DNA from: Gammaproteobacteria bacterium | GTDB lineage: Bacteria > Pseudomonadota > Gammaproteobacteria > SZUA-152 | Length of the DNA: 64,000 bases | Reading direction: 5' to 3' | Assembly (NCBI GenBank): GCA_032250735.1 | Contig: JAVVEP010000013.1 | Span: forward strand, 1 to 64,000 | In this document: piece after piece, positions 54,904 to 64,000 of the stretch | How the letters are laid out: each line of letters opens with the position of its first letter | Position numbering within the stretch: the first letter of the stretch is position 1 | The notes under the pieces: generated by a model | Databases searched by the model: none | Seen by the model: the letters and a program-made list of their open reading frames with translations, nothing else | What the model was told of the DNA's origin: nothing | Program-made: the position numbers and the translations under genes

Positions 54904-55968
54904 CTATGTTAACCCTTTCAGCGCCGAATGTACGACCTCTCCGTGCCGGAGATTGATGCCGCGCCGCAGCTCGGGGTGTTGTTGCCAGTCCGGCCGGGCC
55001 AGACGGGCGACATAGGGAATCAGCGCCGCCGAGAGCGCCTGTGAGGCGGTACGCGGCACCGCGCCCGGCATGTTGGTGACGCCGAAATGGATCACCCCAT
55101 CCACCACAAAGGTGGGATTGGCGTAGTCCGTGGGGCGGGTGGTTTCGATGCAGCCGCCCTGGTCGACCGAGATATCGATGATCACGCTGCCGGCGCGCAT
55201 CTCGGCCACGGTCTGCGCGCTCACCAACCGGGTCGCCCGCTGACCGGCGATCAACACCGCGCCGATCAGCAGATCCGCCTCCACCACCGCCTGATGCAGG
55301 GCATCGGGATAGGGATAGAGCCCGGTGACATTGTTGCCCAGGGCGCGCATCCGGGCCAGCTTGTCGCGATCGCGATCAAACACCGTGACCTCGGCCCCCA
55401 TCGCGGCGGCCAGCAGCGCGGCACTGCCGCCTGCCACCCCGGCCCCCAGCACCACCACCCGGCCGCGCTCGGCGCCCGGCACGCCACCCAGCAGGATGCC
55501 TTCTCCCCCCTGCGGCTGGTGCAGCAGATGGGCCCCCACCTGCACCGCCACCCGGCCAGCGATATCGCTCATGGGCGCGAGCAGGGGTAACAGACCGGTA
55601 TCGGTCTCCACGGTCTCAAAGGCCACCGCAGTGACCCCGGTCGCCTGCAGGGCGTGCAGCAGGCCGAGGTCTGCCGCGAGGTGCAGATAAGAAAACAGCA
55701 GCTGATCCTTGCGCAACAGCGCCACCTCCACCGGCTGCGGCTCCTTGACCTTGACGATCATCTCCGCCGCGTCATAAACGGCCGCGGCCGTGTCCATCAG
55801 GGTCACGCCCAGGTCCGCATAGGCCTGATCCGGGTAGCCGCTCAGGCGGCCGGCGCCAGCTTCCACCAGCACCTCATGGCCCTGCTCCACCAGCTGTCCG
55901 GCAGCGGCGGGGATCAGGCCCACCCGGCCTTCCAGCACGCGTATCTCTTTGGGTACACCGATTTTCAT
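54904..55968 (-). CDS. ald: Alanine dehydrogenase
   Basis: 354 aa, slightly shorter than the 370-aa norm. Interconverts alanine and pyruvate with NAD+. N-terminal [20 protein letters not shown], substrate Arg-Lys region [12 protein letters not shown] site [21 protein letters not shown], and the closing [20 protein letters not shown]. Divergent from the kinase gene at 56088. Confidence 0.93.
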   Translation of the reverse strand: MKIGVPKEIRVLEGRVGLIPAAAGQLVEQGHEVLVEAGAGRLSGYPDQAYADLGVTLMDTAAAVYDAAEMIVKVKEPQPVEVALLRKDQLLFSYLHLAADLGLLHALQATGVTAVAFETVETDTGLLPLLAPMSDIAGRVAVQVGAHLLHQPQGGEGILLGGVPGAERGRVVVLGAGVAGGSAALLAAAMGAEVTVFDRDRDKLARMRALGNNVTGLYPYPDALHQAVVEADLLIGAVLIAGQRATRLVSAQTVAEMRAGSVIIDISVDQGGCIETTRPTDYANPTFVVDGVIHFGVTNMPGAVPRTASQALSAALIPYVARLARPDWQQHPELRRGINLRHGEVVHSALKGLT

Positions 55969-56087
55969 ACCGCATTCCTTGTTGTCATGTTTCGGGCCAG
56001 GCGCAATCCCGTGCAGTATAACCAGAATCCAACGGGCCCTGTAGCAACCGACAGAATCACCTAAAGCACTGCGGGTTTATTGACGAT

Positions 56088-57413
56088 ATGGCAGAAGGCA
56101 GGCCGTTGACCTGCACACATAACAGGATATGGGCTCGCATGCTCCAGCGTTTCCGACATCGCCAGGATACCGAACACGAACAGGCACTGATCCGTGTCGG
56201 CCTGGCCGGCTTCGCGCTGATTTTTCTACTGGTCTCCTATCAGGTGACCGGCAAAACCGAACACCGCACCGAAGTGCTCATCGCCGCCCTGCTGTATCTG
56301 GCCTTCTCCATCGGCCTGGTCGCCGTGCTCTGGTTTCACGCCACACCCTCTCCCAGCCGACGCCTAACCGGAATTATCATCGACATGGGCATTGTCACCT
56401 ATGCCCTGTCGGTCACCGGTGATATTGGCGCACCGCTCTATGGCGGCTATCTGTGGGGCATCATCGCCAACGGCTTTCGCTTCGGCAAAAACTATCTGTA
56501 CGCCGCACAGGCAATAGCCGTGGCGGGATTCTGCTGGGTGATCGCCACCGGGGCGTTTTGGCAACAGTACCCCATGTTCGCCATCGGGCTGCTGATCTGG
56601 TTGATCGTCATCCCGCCCTATATCTCGATTCTGCTGAATCGGCTCAGCGAGGCCGTATCCAAGGCCAAAAAGGCCGACATGGCCAAAAACCACTTTCTGG
56701 CCAATATGAGCCACGAGTTGCGCACACCGCTGAATGCCATTCTGGGTTATAGCGAGATACTGGGCGAGGAGATGCGCGATAGCGGCCAAACCGGACATGC
56801 TCGCGACCTGAAGAATATTCACAATTCCGGCATCCATCTGTTGGGGCTGATCAACGAGGTCCTCGACCTATCGAAGATTGAAGAAGGCCGGATGGATGTG
56901 TTTTATGAAAACATCGACATCCATGAATTGACCCACGATGTCGCCGCTACCATTCGACCGCTGGTGGAAAAGAATGCCAATCAGTTTGAGATTGATGTGG
57001 CCAGCGGGATTACCACCCTGCGCACCGATGTCAACAAGCTCCGCCAGGTGCTGTTCAATCTGCTGAGCAACGCCTGCAAATTTACCCACAACGGACACAT
57101 CCGTCTGGCGGTGAGCCAAAAGACCATGGGGCACGACGAGCAGAGTAAGGAGTACCTGGTCTTCAAGGTGACCGACAGCGGCATCGGCATACGGGCAGAA
57201 AAGATCGAATCCATATTTTTACCGTTCCATCAGGAAAGCCAGGACATCAGCAAGGCATTTGGCGGCACCGGCCTGGGCCTGACCATTAGCAAACGCTTTT
57301 GTGAACTCATGGGCGGCAAGCTGCTGGTGAAAAGCGCCAAGGGTGAAGGCTGCTGCTTCAGCGCAGTGTTACCCATTCCCCCCGCGGAGATCTCAAAGGC
57401 AACATCTCTCTAA
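56088..57413 (+). CDS. Membrane histidine kinase, sensor of membrane type
   Basis: 441 aa. Five or six hydrophobic helices in residues about 38-185 (GLAGFALIFLLVSYQ, TEVLIAALLYLAFSIGLVAVL, GIIIDMGIVTYALS, MFAIGLLIWLIVIPPY), with no extracellular domain. HisKA NMSHELRTPLNAILGYSEIL, HATPase FKVTDSGIGIRAEKIESIFL, GGTGLGLTISKRF. No receiver. The start could also be 56139 (MLQRFRHRQDTEHE). Orphan; partner unknown. Confidence 0.86.
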   Translation: MAEGRPLTCTHNRIWARMLQRFRHRQDTEHEQALIRVGLAGFALIFLLVSYQVTGKTEHRTEVLIAALLYLAFSIGLVAVLWFHATPSPSRRLTGIIIDMGIVTYALSVTGDIGAPLYGGYLWGIIANGFRFGKNYLYAAQAIAVAGFCWVIATGAFWQQYPMFAIGLLIWLIVIPPYISILLNRLSEAVSKAKKADMAKNHFLANMSHELRTPLNAILGYSEILGEEMRDSGQTGHARDLKNIHNSGIHLLGLINEVLDLSKIEEGRMDVFYENIDIHELTHDVAATIRPLVEKNANQFEIDVASGITTLRTDVNKLRQVLFNLLSNACKFTHNGHIRLAVSQKTMGHDEQSKEYLVFKVTDSGIGIRAEKIESIFLPFHQESQDISKAFGGTGLGLTISKRFCELMGGKLLVKSAKGEGCCFSAVLPIPPAEISKATSL

Positions 57414-57584
57414 AACCGGCCCACGCGATCGACGGCCTCTGGCGGCGGGCCATTAATTTTGCCCGCCGCCCTCCCGCTGCGCACGGATTCGTACTATATT
57501 GGCAGTCTGCTGACTGCAAGCCATGCGCCGTTTACGCACGCTGCGACCACCCCGAAATTCACCGTCTTTTGTAGGAGTTTTTAA

Positions 57585-58541
<957 letters not shown>

Positions 58542-58571
58542 GATCGAGAAGCAGCAGGGTCCGCGGGGAAA

Positions 58572-58634
58572 CTCAGAGCCTGTGAAAAAATCGACGGCCG
58601 TAGCGAGGGCGTCGAATTTTTCACAGGCTCTCAG
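58572..58634. repeat. Inverted repeat of GAGCCTGTGAAAAAA type
   Basis: 25-bp arms (58572-58596 and 58610-58634) with two mismatches around a 13-nt loop, between converging trxB and the PilZ gene. The arm motif (TTTTTCACAGGCTCTCAG) recurs as a single arm at 32507-32527, and a related form (AGCCTGCGAAAAAATCCAC) at 34734-34752. Serves as a likely terminator and as a dispersed repeat. Confidence 0.65.
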
Positions 58635-59308
58635 CCCTGTCCGCGAGCGATACGCTGGTAGACAAAGGCATGCACCAACACCGATTGCGCGCGATCAATC
58701 AGACGCAGTTCGACACCGTGATGGAAATAGCGCTGACCGACCTTTTCACCCCGCTCGGTGCGGATATTGCGCACGATGGCCTGCAGGGTCACCTCTTCCA
58801 CCTCATCGGCCACATCAAAACTCATCGACACCAGCAAGCCCTGACCGGTTTCCACCAGGGGGCTTTTGGCGATCAGCAAGGCGCCACTGGTGCTCATGTC
58901 CTGGATGGTCACCGGCTGGGATGGCTGGGCGGCATCGGCCGCAAACGAATCCGCCAGACAGGGATGCACCGTGGCCGGCATATTCAGGTCCACCCGCAGC
59001 GCCTTGCGCACGGTGACCGCCTGCACGTTTCTGGGGAAACTCAAATGCAGATGGGGATACGGCCGGGCAACGGAACAGATCACGGTCACTGAGAAACCCA
59101 CGATCTCATTTCCCGACATCAGGCGCACGATCAGCGACTGCCCCTCACTGATGGGCAGCACGTGTCCGTCCACCATCGGCGTGGTGACCAGCAGGCTCTT
59201 GCCGGCCAGGTAGCCGATTACCTTAACGTAATAGCGTGTGCCCTGATCGGCCGCCACCTGCAGCTGCAAATTATCACCAATATCCAGGGCCAGCTCTTTT
59301 CCAGACAT
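58631..59308 (-). CDS. PilZ-domain protein (YcgR-like)
   Basis: 225 aa. N-terminal flagellar-brake-like beta domain (DNLQLQVAADQGTRYYVKVIGYLA), then a PilZ domain from about residue 105 with RKALRVDLNMPATV and DMSTSGALLIAKSPL, the R-x-x-x-R/D-x-S-x-x-G c-di-GMP signature. The first Arg block reads R-K-A-L-R. Likely binds c-di-GMP to control motility or exopolysaccharide. Confidence 0.88.
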   Translation of the reverse strand: MSGKELALDIGDNLQLQVAADQGTRYYVKVIGYLAGKSLLVTTPMVDGHVLPISEGQSLIVRLMSGNEIVGFSVTVICSVARPYPHLHLSFPRNVQAVTVRKALRVDLNMPATVHPCLADSFAADAAQPSQPVTIQDMSTSGALLIAKSPLVETGQGLLVSMSFDVADEVEEVTLQAIVRNIRTERGEKVGQRYFHHGVELRLIDRAQSVLVHAFVYQRIARGQG

Positions 59309-59386
59309 GCGTTGATCACCCGTTCCGACTAAAATTTATCATTGAATCCGACCCACAAAAGATAAGGCCTCGTATACCGTTTACCT

Positions 59387-60583
59387 ATGTCACCTGTCAA
59401 TTCACCCACCCGCAGCCTCATTATCGGCAGCCTCGACGAAGTCTCAAGCGATTCTTGGAATGCACTATCCGGAACCGATATCCCGTTTCTGCGGCATGAA
59501 TTTCTCAGCGCCCTGGAAAGGCATCACTGCGTGGGGGAATCGACCGGCTGGATTCCGCAACATGTGCTGATCTACCACAATGACAGCTTGCTCGGGGCAA
59601 TGCCGCTGTATCTAAAAACCAATTCCTACGGCGAAATGGTGTTTGACTGGGCCTGGGCGGAAGCCTACCAGCGCAACGGCATGGATTACTACCCCAAGTT
59701 AGTCTCCGCCATCCCCTACACCCCGGCCACCGGCCCACGCCTGCTGATTGCGGCCGCCGCGGAGCGCGAAACGATTGCGGCGCAACTGATACAGGCCGCG
59801 CTGGAACACGCCAGCAATCTCGGGCTATCTTCGGTGCACTGGCTGTTTCCCCACCAACAAAACCGCCAGCAGCTCGAACAACAGGGCCTGCTGATGCGCC
59901 TGGGGTGCCAGTTTCACTGGCACAACCTGCCGGGAGAACAAGGCTATCGGGACTTCGATGACTATCTTGACCGCTTCACCTCCAGCAAGCGTAAAAAGAT
60001 TCGCCGCGAACGACGCCTGGTCACCGAAAGCGGCGTCACCCTGCGCCGACTCTATGGCCATGAACTCAGCGAACAACAATGGCAGTCAGTGCATCGACAC
60101 TACCGTTCCACCTTTGATCGGCTGAGTGGCTATGCAACACTGTCACTGGATTTTTTCCGCGACATCAGCCAGACCCTGCCGCAACAGCTGATCGTCGTCA
60201 TTGCCGAACACCATGGCGACACCGTCGCCAGCGCCATTTGCTATCGGGATGACACCACGCTCTACGGTCGGCACTGGGGATGTGATGCCCATTATCAGAA
60301 CCTGCACTTTGAGGCCTGCTATTACCAGGGGCTGGAATACTGCATTGAACACCAACTACAACGCTTCGACCCCGGCGCCCAGGGCGAGCACAAAATCAGC
60401 CGCGGCTTTCTGCCCACCCCGACCTGGTCGGCGCACTGGATCGCGGACCCCGCCTTCAAAAAGGCGATCAGTGATTTTCTGCACCGCGAGACCCAGGGCA
60501 TGCAACACTATATTCAGGAGCTGGACGAACATTCACCGTTTAGACGTGACGCGGATGTTTCATCCAGCAGCGAACCGCAATAG
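59387..60583 (+). CDS. GNAT-type acyltransferase family protein (DUF482-like)
   Basis: 398 aa. Two GNAT-like folds, related to FemAB/DUF482 proteins. Visible blocks: [92 protein letters not shown] and [20 protein letters not shown]. Known relatives may transfer aminoacyl or acyl groups; none of the exact function is fixed. It stands upstream of aat by 23 bp, so a shared transcript is likely. Confidence 0.85.
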   Translation: MSPVNSPTRSLIIGSLDEVSSDSWNALSGTDIPFLRHEFLSALERHHCVGESTGWIPQHVLIYHNDSLLGAMPLYLKTNSYGEMVFDWAWAEAYQRNGMDYYPKLVSAIPYTPATGPRLLIAAAAERETIAAQLIQAALEHASNLGLSSVHWLFPHQQNRQQLEQQGLLMRLGCQFHWHNLPGEQGYRDFDDYLDRFTSSKRKKIRRERRLVTESGVTLRRLYGHELSEQQWQSVHRHYRSTFDRLSGYATLSLDFFRDISQTLPQQLIVVIAEHHGDTVASAICYRDDTTLYGRHWGCDAHYQNLHFEACYYQGLEYCIEHQLQRFDPGAQGEHKISRGFLPTPTWSAHWIADPAFKKAISDFLHRETQGMQHYIQELDEHSPFRRDADVSSSSEPQ

Positions 60584-60606
60584 CATCGGTATCAGCTGAC
60601 ATAAGG

Positions 60607-61380
60607 ATGCCTATGCAAGCTACCGCCCCCTACTGGATTCAGCCTCACGACACGGGCCTCGAATTCCCCGATGTGCGCCTGGCCCTGGACGAACCGGATG
60701 GCCTGCTCGCGCTCGGCGGTGATCTCAGTACGGCCCGGCTGGCGGCCGCCTACCGCAGGGGCATCTTTCCCTGGTACAGCGACGGCCAGCCGATTATGTG
60801 GTGGTCACCCAACCCCCGCTCGGTCCTGTTTCCACGCGACCTGAAGATCTCCCGCAGCCTGCGCAAGACCCTGCGCAAAAACCGCTTCCAGGTCAGCTTT
60901 GATCGGGCCTTTGCCGAGGTCATCGAGGCCTGTAGCGGCCCCCGCCGACAGGACAACGACCCCGGCACCTGGATCACCGCCGCGATGAAATACGCCTATC
61001 AACAGCTGCACTGGCAGGGGCTCGCCCACTCCGTGGAATGCTGGTGTGATGGCCAACTGGTCGGTGGTCTCTATGGTATCGCCCTGGGACAGGTGTTCTT
61101 CGGCGAGTCCATGTTCAGCCGGCAGGCCGACGCCTCAAAGGTGGCCTTCGTCACCCTGGTGCAACAACTCGCGCGCTGGGGTTTTGCGCTCATCGACTGC
61201 CAGATCCAGTCCCGGCACCTCGACAGCCTGGGCGCACACACCATCAGCCGCGAGGCATTTACCGCACTGCTCGATCAGTATTGCGAGCAGCCGGGCAAGG
61301 CCGGCCTGTGGACCACGGAGAGTCCTGACTCCCCGTTCTCCACCGAGGCGGCAACCACAGCCTCAACCGATGGGCACTGA
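60607..61380 (+). CDS. aat: Leucyl/phenylalanyl-tRNA-protein transferase
   Basis: 257 aa. Adds Leu or Phe to N-terminal Lys/Arg of proteins, creating N-degrons. Signature [21 protein letters not shown], then [40 protein letters not shown] and [21 protein letters not shown]. Overlaps the ate start by 11 nt. Start could also be 60613. Confidence 0.95.
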   Translation: MPMQATAPYWIQPHDTGLEFPDVRLALDEPDGLLALGGDLSTARLAAAYRRGIFPWYSDGQPIMWWSPNPRSVLFPRDLKISRSLRKTLRKNRFQVSFDRAFAEVIEACSGPRRQDNDPGTWITAAMKYAYQQLHWQGLAHSVECWCDGQLVGGLYGIALGQVFFGESMFSRQADASKVAFVTLVQQLARWGFALIDCQIQSRHLDSLGAHTISREAFTALLDQYCEQPGKAGLWTTESPDSPFSTEAATTASTDGH

Positions 61381-62122
61381 GTCCCCTGGAGTGGCTAAAT
61401 TGCCGGTCGATCTGGCCTTCTTCTCCAGCCCACCGCACGCCTGCGGTTATCTGCCCGGCCAGACGGCGGTCACTGTATTTGCCGACCCCGACGCCGCGAT
61501 GGACAGCGTCAAGTACAGCGCATTGGCGGAAATCGGTTTTCGCCGCAGCGGCAACCACGTCTACAGACCGCATTGCCCTGGCTGCCAGGCCTGCACACCG
61601 GCACGCCTGCCGGTGATGCATTTTCGGCCCAACCGTAACCAGCGCCGCACCTACCAGCGGGCCCCCAATTTTTCCATTACGATCGGCAAACCGGTGTTTC
61701 GCGATGAGGCCTTTGCGCTCTACCAGCAATACGTCAGCCGCCGCCATGCCGGCGGCGGGATGGATGATGCCGATCCGCACCGCTATCTGGAATTTCTCAG
61801 CAGCGACTGGTCGCAGACGGAGTTTGTGGAGTTTCGACATCACGGTCGGTTGATCGCCGTTGCCGTACAGGATGTGCTCGCCCAGGGACTGTCCTCTGTG
61901 TATACCTTTTTTGACCCGGATTTCTCCTCGATCAGCCTTGGGCGCTACGCCCTGCTCTGGCAGATCTCGGAGGCGCGGCGCCGTAACCTGCCGTATCTCT
62001 TCCTCGGCTACTGGATCAGCGACTGCCAGAAGATGTTTTACAAACAGGAGTACAGGCCCCTGGAACTGTTCCTGAAGGGCCACTGGCAGCGCTTTGGGCG
62101 TCACCAGCCCCTGCCTTTCTGA
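61370..62122 (+). CDS. ate: Arginyl(leucyl)-tRNA-protein transferase (Bpt type)
   Basis: 250 aa. Bpt-type bacterial transferase: [58 protein letters not shown] (the Cys pair), [40 protein letters not shown]. Adds Leu (Bpt) to N-terminal acidic residues. Start ATG at 61370 is inside aat; GTG at 61391 is an alternative. With aat and clpA nearby it forms an N-degron block. Confidence 0.93.
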   Translation: MGTESPGVAKLPVDLAFFSSPPHACGYLPGQTAVTVFADPDAAMDSVKYSALAEIGFRRSGNHVYRPHCPGCQACTPARLPVMHFRPNRNQRRTYQRAPNFSITIGKPVFRDEAFALYQQYVSRRHAGGGMDDADPHRYLEFLSSDWSQTEFVEFRHHGRLIAVAVQDVLAQGLSSVYTFFDPDFSSISLGRYALLWQISEARRRNLPYLFLGYWISDCQKMFYKQEYRPLELFLKGHWQRFGRHQPLPF

Positions 62123-62483
62123 GCCTCTTTCTGGACCCCTTCCTGTACCCGATAGACCCACCATAAGGCAGGTTCAACAGCCCCTCCCAACAGCCCCGCC
62201 CAAACCCCGTCTGCCCCGAATATTGCATCCGTTCGCCGAACGACCACCAGCCCGGCGCAATGTGTGAAATATGCGCACTACGTCCAAATAAATTTTCAAG
62301 CCCATCCGGGTCTGGACGATAACTCAAAGTAAGAACACCGAGGCAGAACAGCAACCTAAGACACAAAGTAATAACAGTAACTTGGAACAACTTTATTTTG
62401 AGGCAGTCAGTGCAGGGTTAAGTTGGAAATTTTGACAACTGGGGCTAGTGGTAGCGGTTCCTCACCTATTGAAGGAGCACGTC
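62123..62483. other. Intergenic region after ate
   Basis: 361 bases. I see no gene, repeat or terminator here. A minus-strand frame at 62016-62390 looks random. The right end carries the GAAGGAG ribosome site of the next small gene. Confidence 0.6.
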
Positions 62484-62720
62484 ATGTTGAGCTTTATCTA
62501 TAATGTTAGCCAGCAGTTTGAAAGAGAACACGGGTTCAGCCCGAATACGCTGTATATGAATTACGCCCACCTGGAATGCCTGAAGCAGCAGCTGGACAAT
62601 CCCAATGACTTTGAGGCCGTCACCTCCCTGCTGGGAATGGAACTGGTGCTCGCACAGGAATCGGTGCATCCCTCGGTCGCCTGGCACTCCGAGCCCTGGA
62701 AACAGGCCGTCAACTGCTAA
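62484..62720 (+). CDS. Small conserved hypothetical protein, 78 aa
   Basis: Starts at the ATG 62484, 7 nt after GAAGGAG. Helical protein with MLSFIYNVSQQFEREHGFSP and LYMNYAHLECLKQQLDNPND. Two Cys, no signal peptide. A terminator follows at 62790-62816. Family not recognised. Confidence 0.6.
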   Translation: MLSFIYNVSQQFEREHGFSPNTLYMNYAHLECLKQQLDNPNDFEAVTSLLGMELVLAQESVHPSVAWHSEPWKQAVNC

Positions 62721-62789
62721 CCCGCGTTGCTTACCGCGGTATTGGGTCTGAAACCAAAAGATTTTGCTCCCTCCCCGTAGCAACCACCA

Positions 62790-62816
62790 CAGAGGCCTCG
62801 TGCCTCTGTTTTTTTT
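62790..62816 (+). terminator. Intrinsic terminator of the 78-aa gene
   Basis: Stem CAGAGGC (62790-62796), loop ctcgt, GCCTCTG (62802-62808), followed by eight T. Confidence 0.88.
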
Positions 62817-62966
62817 GGGGGGGTGTGGCGCCGGGGCCTGGCGGACTCAGGTTGCCGGCTTTTACAACCTTTTCCCGACTTTACCCCCGCTTACTTTGAA
62901 TATTTGACCATTTTAGGGCATTATGCCGCGTGGATTTTGCGTGGCTGTCGATCCAGCCCGTCTTTC

Positions 62967-63000
62967 TGATCACTCAGCTGAACATTCAGCTGAGTGATCA
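62967..63000. promoter_or_regulatory. Perfect 16-bp inverted repeat upstream of infA
   Basis: TGATCACTCAGCTGAA, CA, TTCAGCTGAGTGATCA (62967-63000). Centre 154 bp before infA. The rest of the gap 62817-63137 shows no gene. Could be an operator or a cruciform/processing site. No T-run, so not a standard terminator. Confidence 0.45.
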
Positions 63001-63137
63001 TGGAACGATCAATGGCACGCTGACTACGCGCCCGGATCACGCGATTAGCCCCGAACACAGCTCACAAATTTTTGCTATAAAGCAGATCTACGGCGCTGAT
63101 TACAACCGATTACAACTTAAGAGCACAGCAAGAGAAT

Positions 63138-63356
63138 ATGGCAAAAGAAGAAGGCATCGAGATGGAAGGCACGGTAATCGATACGTTACCGAATACCATG
63201 TTTCGCGTGGAATTGGAAAACGGCCACGTGGTCACCGCTCATATCTCCGGAAAAATGCGCAAACACTATATCCGCATCCTCACCGGCGACAAGGTCACTG
63301 TACAACTGACCCCCTACGATCTATCCAAGGGTCGCATCACCTTCCGCGCCCGCTAA
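63138..63356 (+). CDS. infA: Translation initiation factor IF-1
   Basis: 72 aa, exact family length. OB-fold: [60 protein letters not shown] and the RITFRAR end. Binds the ribosomal A site. Converges on clpA, the standard gammaproteobacterial order. The longer frames around it are shadows. Confidence 0.98.
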   Translation: MAKEEGIEMEGTVIDTLPNTMFRVELENGHVVTAHISGKMRKHYIRILTGDKVTVQLTPYDLSKGRITFRAR

Positions 63357-63473
63357 CCCCTTCGCCGGGCGACAGGCGAGACAGCGATCGGTGCAAGGTG
63401 CCTGGGCATGCACTTTGCACCGCACCGAAACCGCAGGGAACCCCCTCGACTGAAGTACCCACTGAAGTACCCA

Positions 63474-64000
63474 CTACAGCACTTCGGTAACAGGTTCCTC
63501 TTCATTGATGGTGAAGGTCAGGCCGGCGCTGTCGGTTGACACCTTGACCAGCCCACCGTTAACCAAACGCCCAAACAGCAGCTCTTCGGCCAGCGGCTTC
63601 TTGATGCGTTCCTTGATCACACGGGCCATCGGACGGGCGCCCATCTTCTCGTCATAGCCATTCTCCGCCAGCCAGACCCGCGCGCTGGTGTCGACCATCA
63701 ACTCCACCTTCTTGTCTTCCAGCTGGGCCTCCAGCTCGAACAGGAACTTATCGACCACGTGCGAAATGGTCACGTGATCCAGCGGCTTGAACGGAATGAT
63801 CGCATCCAGTCGATTGCGGAACTCCGGCGTGAAGGTGCGTTTGATCGCCTCCAGGCTATCCGTGGAATGATCCTGCTGCCGGAAACCAATGGTCGGCCGG
63901 CTCATGGCATCGGCGCCGGCATTGGTGGTCATCACCAGGATCACATTGCGGAAATCCGCCTTGCGGCCGTTGGTGTCGGTCAGCGCACCGTGGTCCATCA
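63474..64000 (-). CDS. clpA: ClpA, ATPase subunit of ClpAP (C-terminal part)
   Basis: The last ~175 residues of ClpA; the gene runs off the right edge. Visible: sensor region ADFRNVILVMTTNAGADAM, FTPEFRNRLDAIIPFKPL (Arg finger), and the D2 small domain ENGYDEKMGARPMARVIKER and KPLAEELLFG. Feeds N-degron and other substrates to ClpP. ClpS would be expected just outside the window. Confidence 0.94.
   Translation of the reverse strand, partial: MDHGALTDTNGRKADFRNVILVMTTNAGADAMSRPTIGFRQQDHSTDSLEAIKRTFTPEFRNRLDAIIPFKPLDHVTISHVVDKFLFELEAQLEDKKVELMVDTSARVWLAENGYDEKMGARPMARVIKERIKKPLAEELLFGRLVNGGLVKVSTDSAGLTFTINEEEPVTEVL

Noticed and set aside
62930-63490. Plus-strand 186-aa frame
   Set aside because: Overlaps infA in another frame and crosses the 16-bp palindrome.

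Overview
The window reads as the chromosome of a chemolithotrophic, sulfur-oxidising gammaproteobacterium. Three things point there: a complete oxidative-type dsr cluster (dsrABEFHCMKLJOP-N-R, with dsrEFH, dsrL, dsrN and dsrR, which mark the reverse, sulfur-oxidising pathway); a typical gammaproteobacterial housekeeping block (cysG, serS, crcB, rarA, lolA, ftsK, trxB, aat, ate, infA, clpA); and moderately high G+C. I cannot name the species.

Layout. 1-2.95 kb is an accessory edge: a C-terminally cut nucleotidyltransferase with its partner, an Xre/RES toxin-antitoxin pair, and a tRNA-Ser(UGA). 3.2-8.2 kb holds a Bax-inhibitor-1-like membrane protein, conserved unknowns, a Sel1 protein and a PKHD-type hydroxylase. 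Two inverted copies of a MITE-like palindromic repeat flank part of this stretch. 8.3-10.4 kb (minus strand) is a compact four-gene cluster: a DsrC-family protein with no cysteine (RspA type), an orphan Cas6/Cmx6-like protein with no CRISPR array, and two unknown proteins. A TauD-type dioxygenase follows. 12.1-26.3 kb is the dsr cluster, with a YbiB/TrpD-like gene between dsrP and dsrN. 26.3-33.6 kb is a signalling tail: a NarX/NarL-like pair (the kinase has a four-Cys GAF domain), a rhodanese, an OmpR-type response regulator and kinase with 11-bp-spaced GTGAY repeats in front of the regulator and in front of a spondin-domain protein, then a formylglycine-enzyme-like lipoprotein. 33.8-46 kb has an HDOD protein, glk-pgl, a hybrid kinase, a second Sel1 protein, an AP2-domain protein, a DUF1631 protein behind a CRP-like site, and a PAS kinase. 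46-64 kb is the housekeeping block, with a DsrE-like protein beside cysG and single kinase, PilZ and acyltransferase genes interspersed.

How it fits together. DsrE/F/H pass sulfur to DsrC. DsrAB (sirohaem, made through CysG and probably amidated by DsrN) oxidises it to sulfite. Electrons leave through DsrL to NAD(P)+ and through DsrMKJOP to the membrane quinone pool. The RspA/Cmx6 cluster just upstream and the NarX/NarL pair just downstream are the best candidates here for undescribed regulation of sulfur oxidation.

The intergenic DNA is rich in small repeat families: the MITE-like pair, long TAACAAG hairpins, a REP-type hairpin like those near RAYT transposases, a GTAGGGTGGGC element, and a GAGCCTGTGAAAAAA motif in three places. 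No CRISPR array, rRNA or complete transposase was seen.
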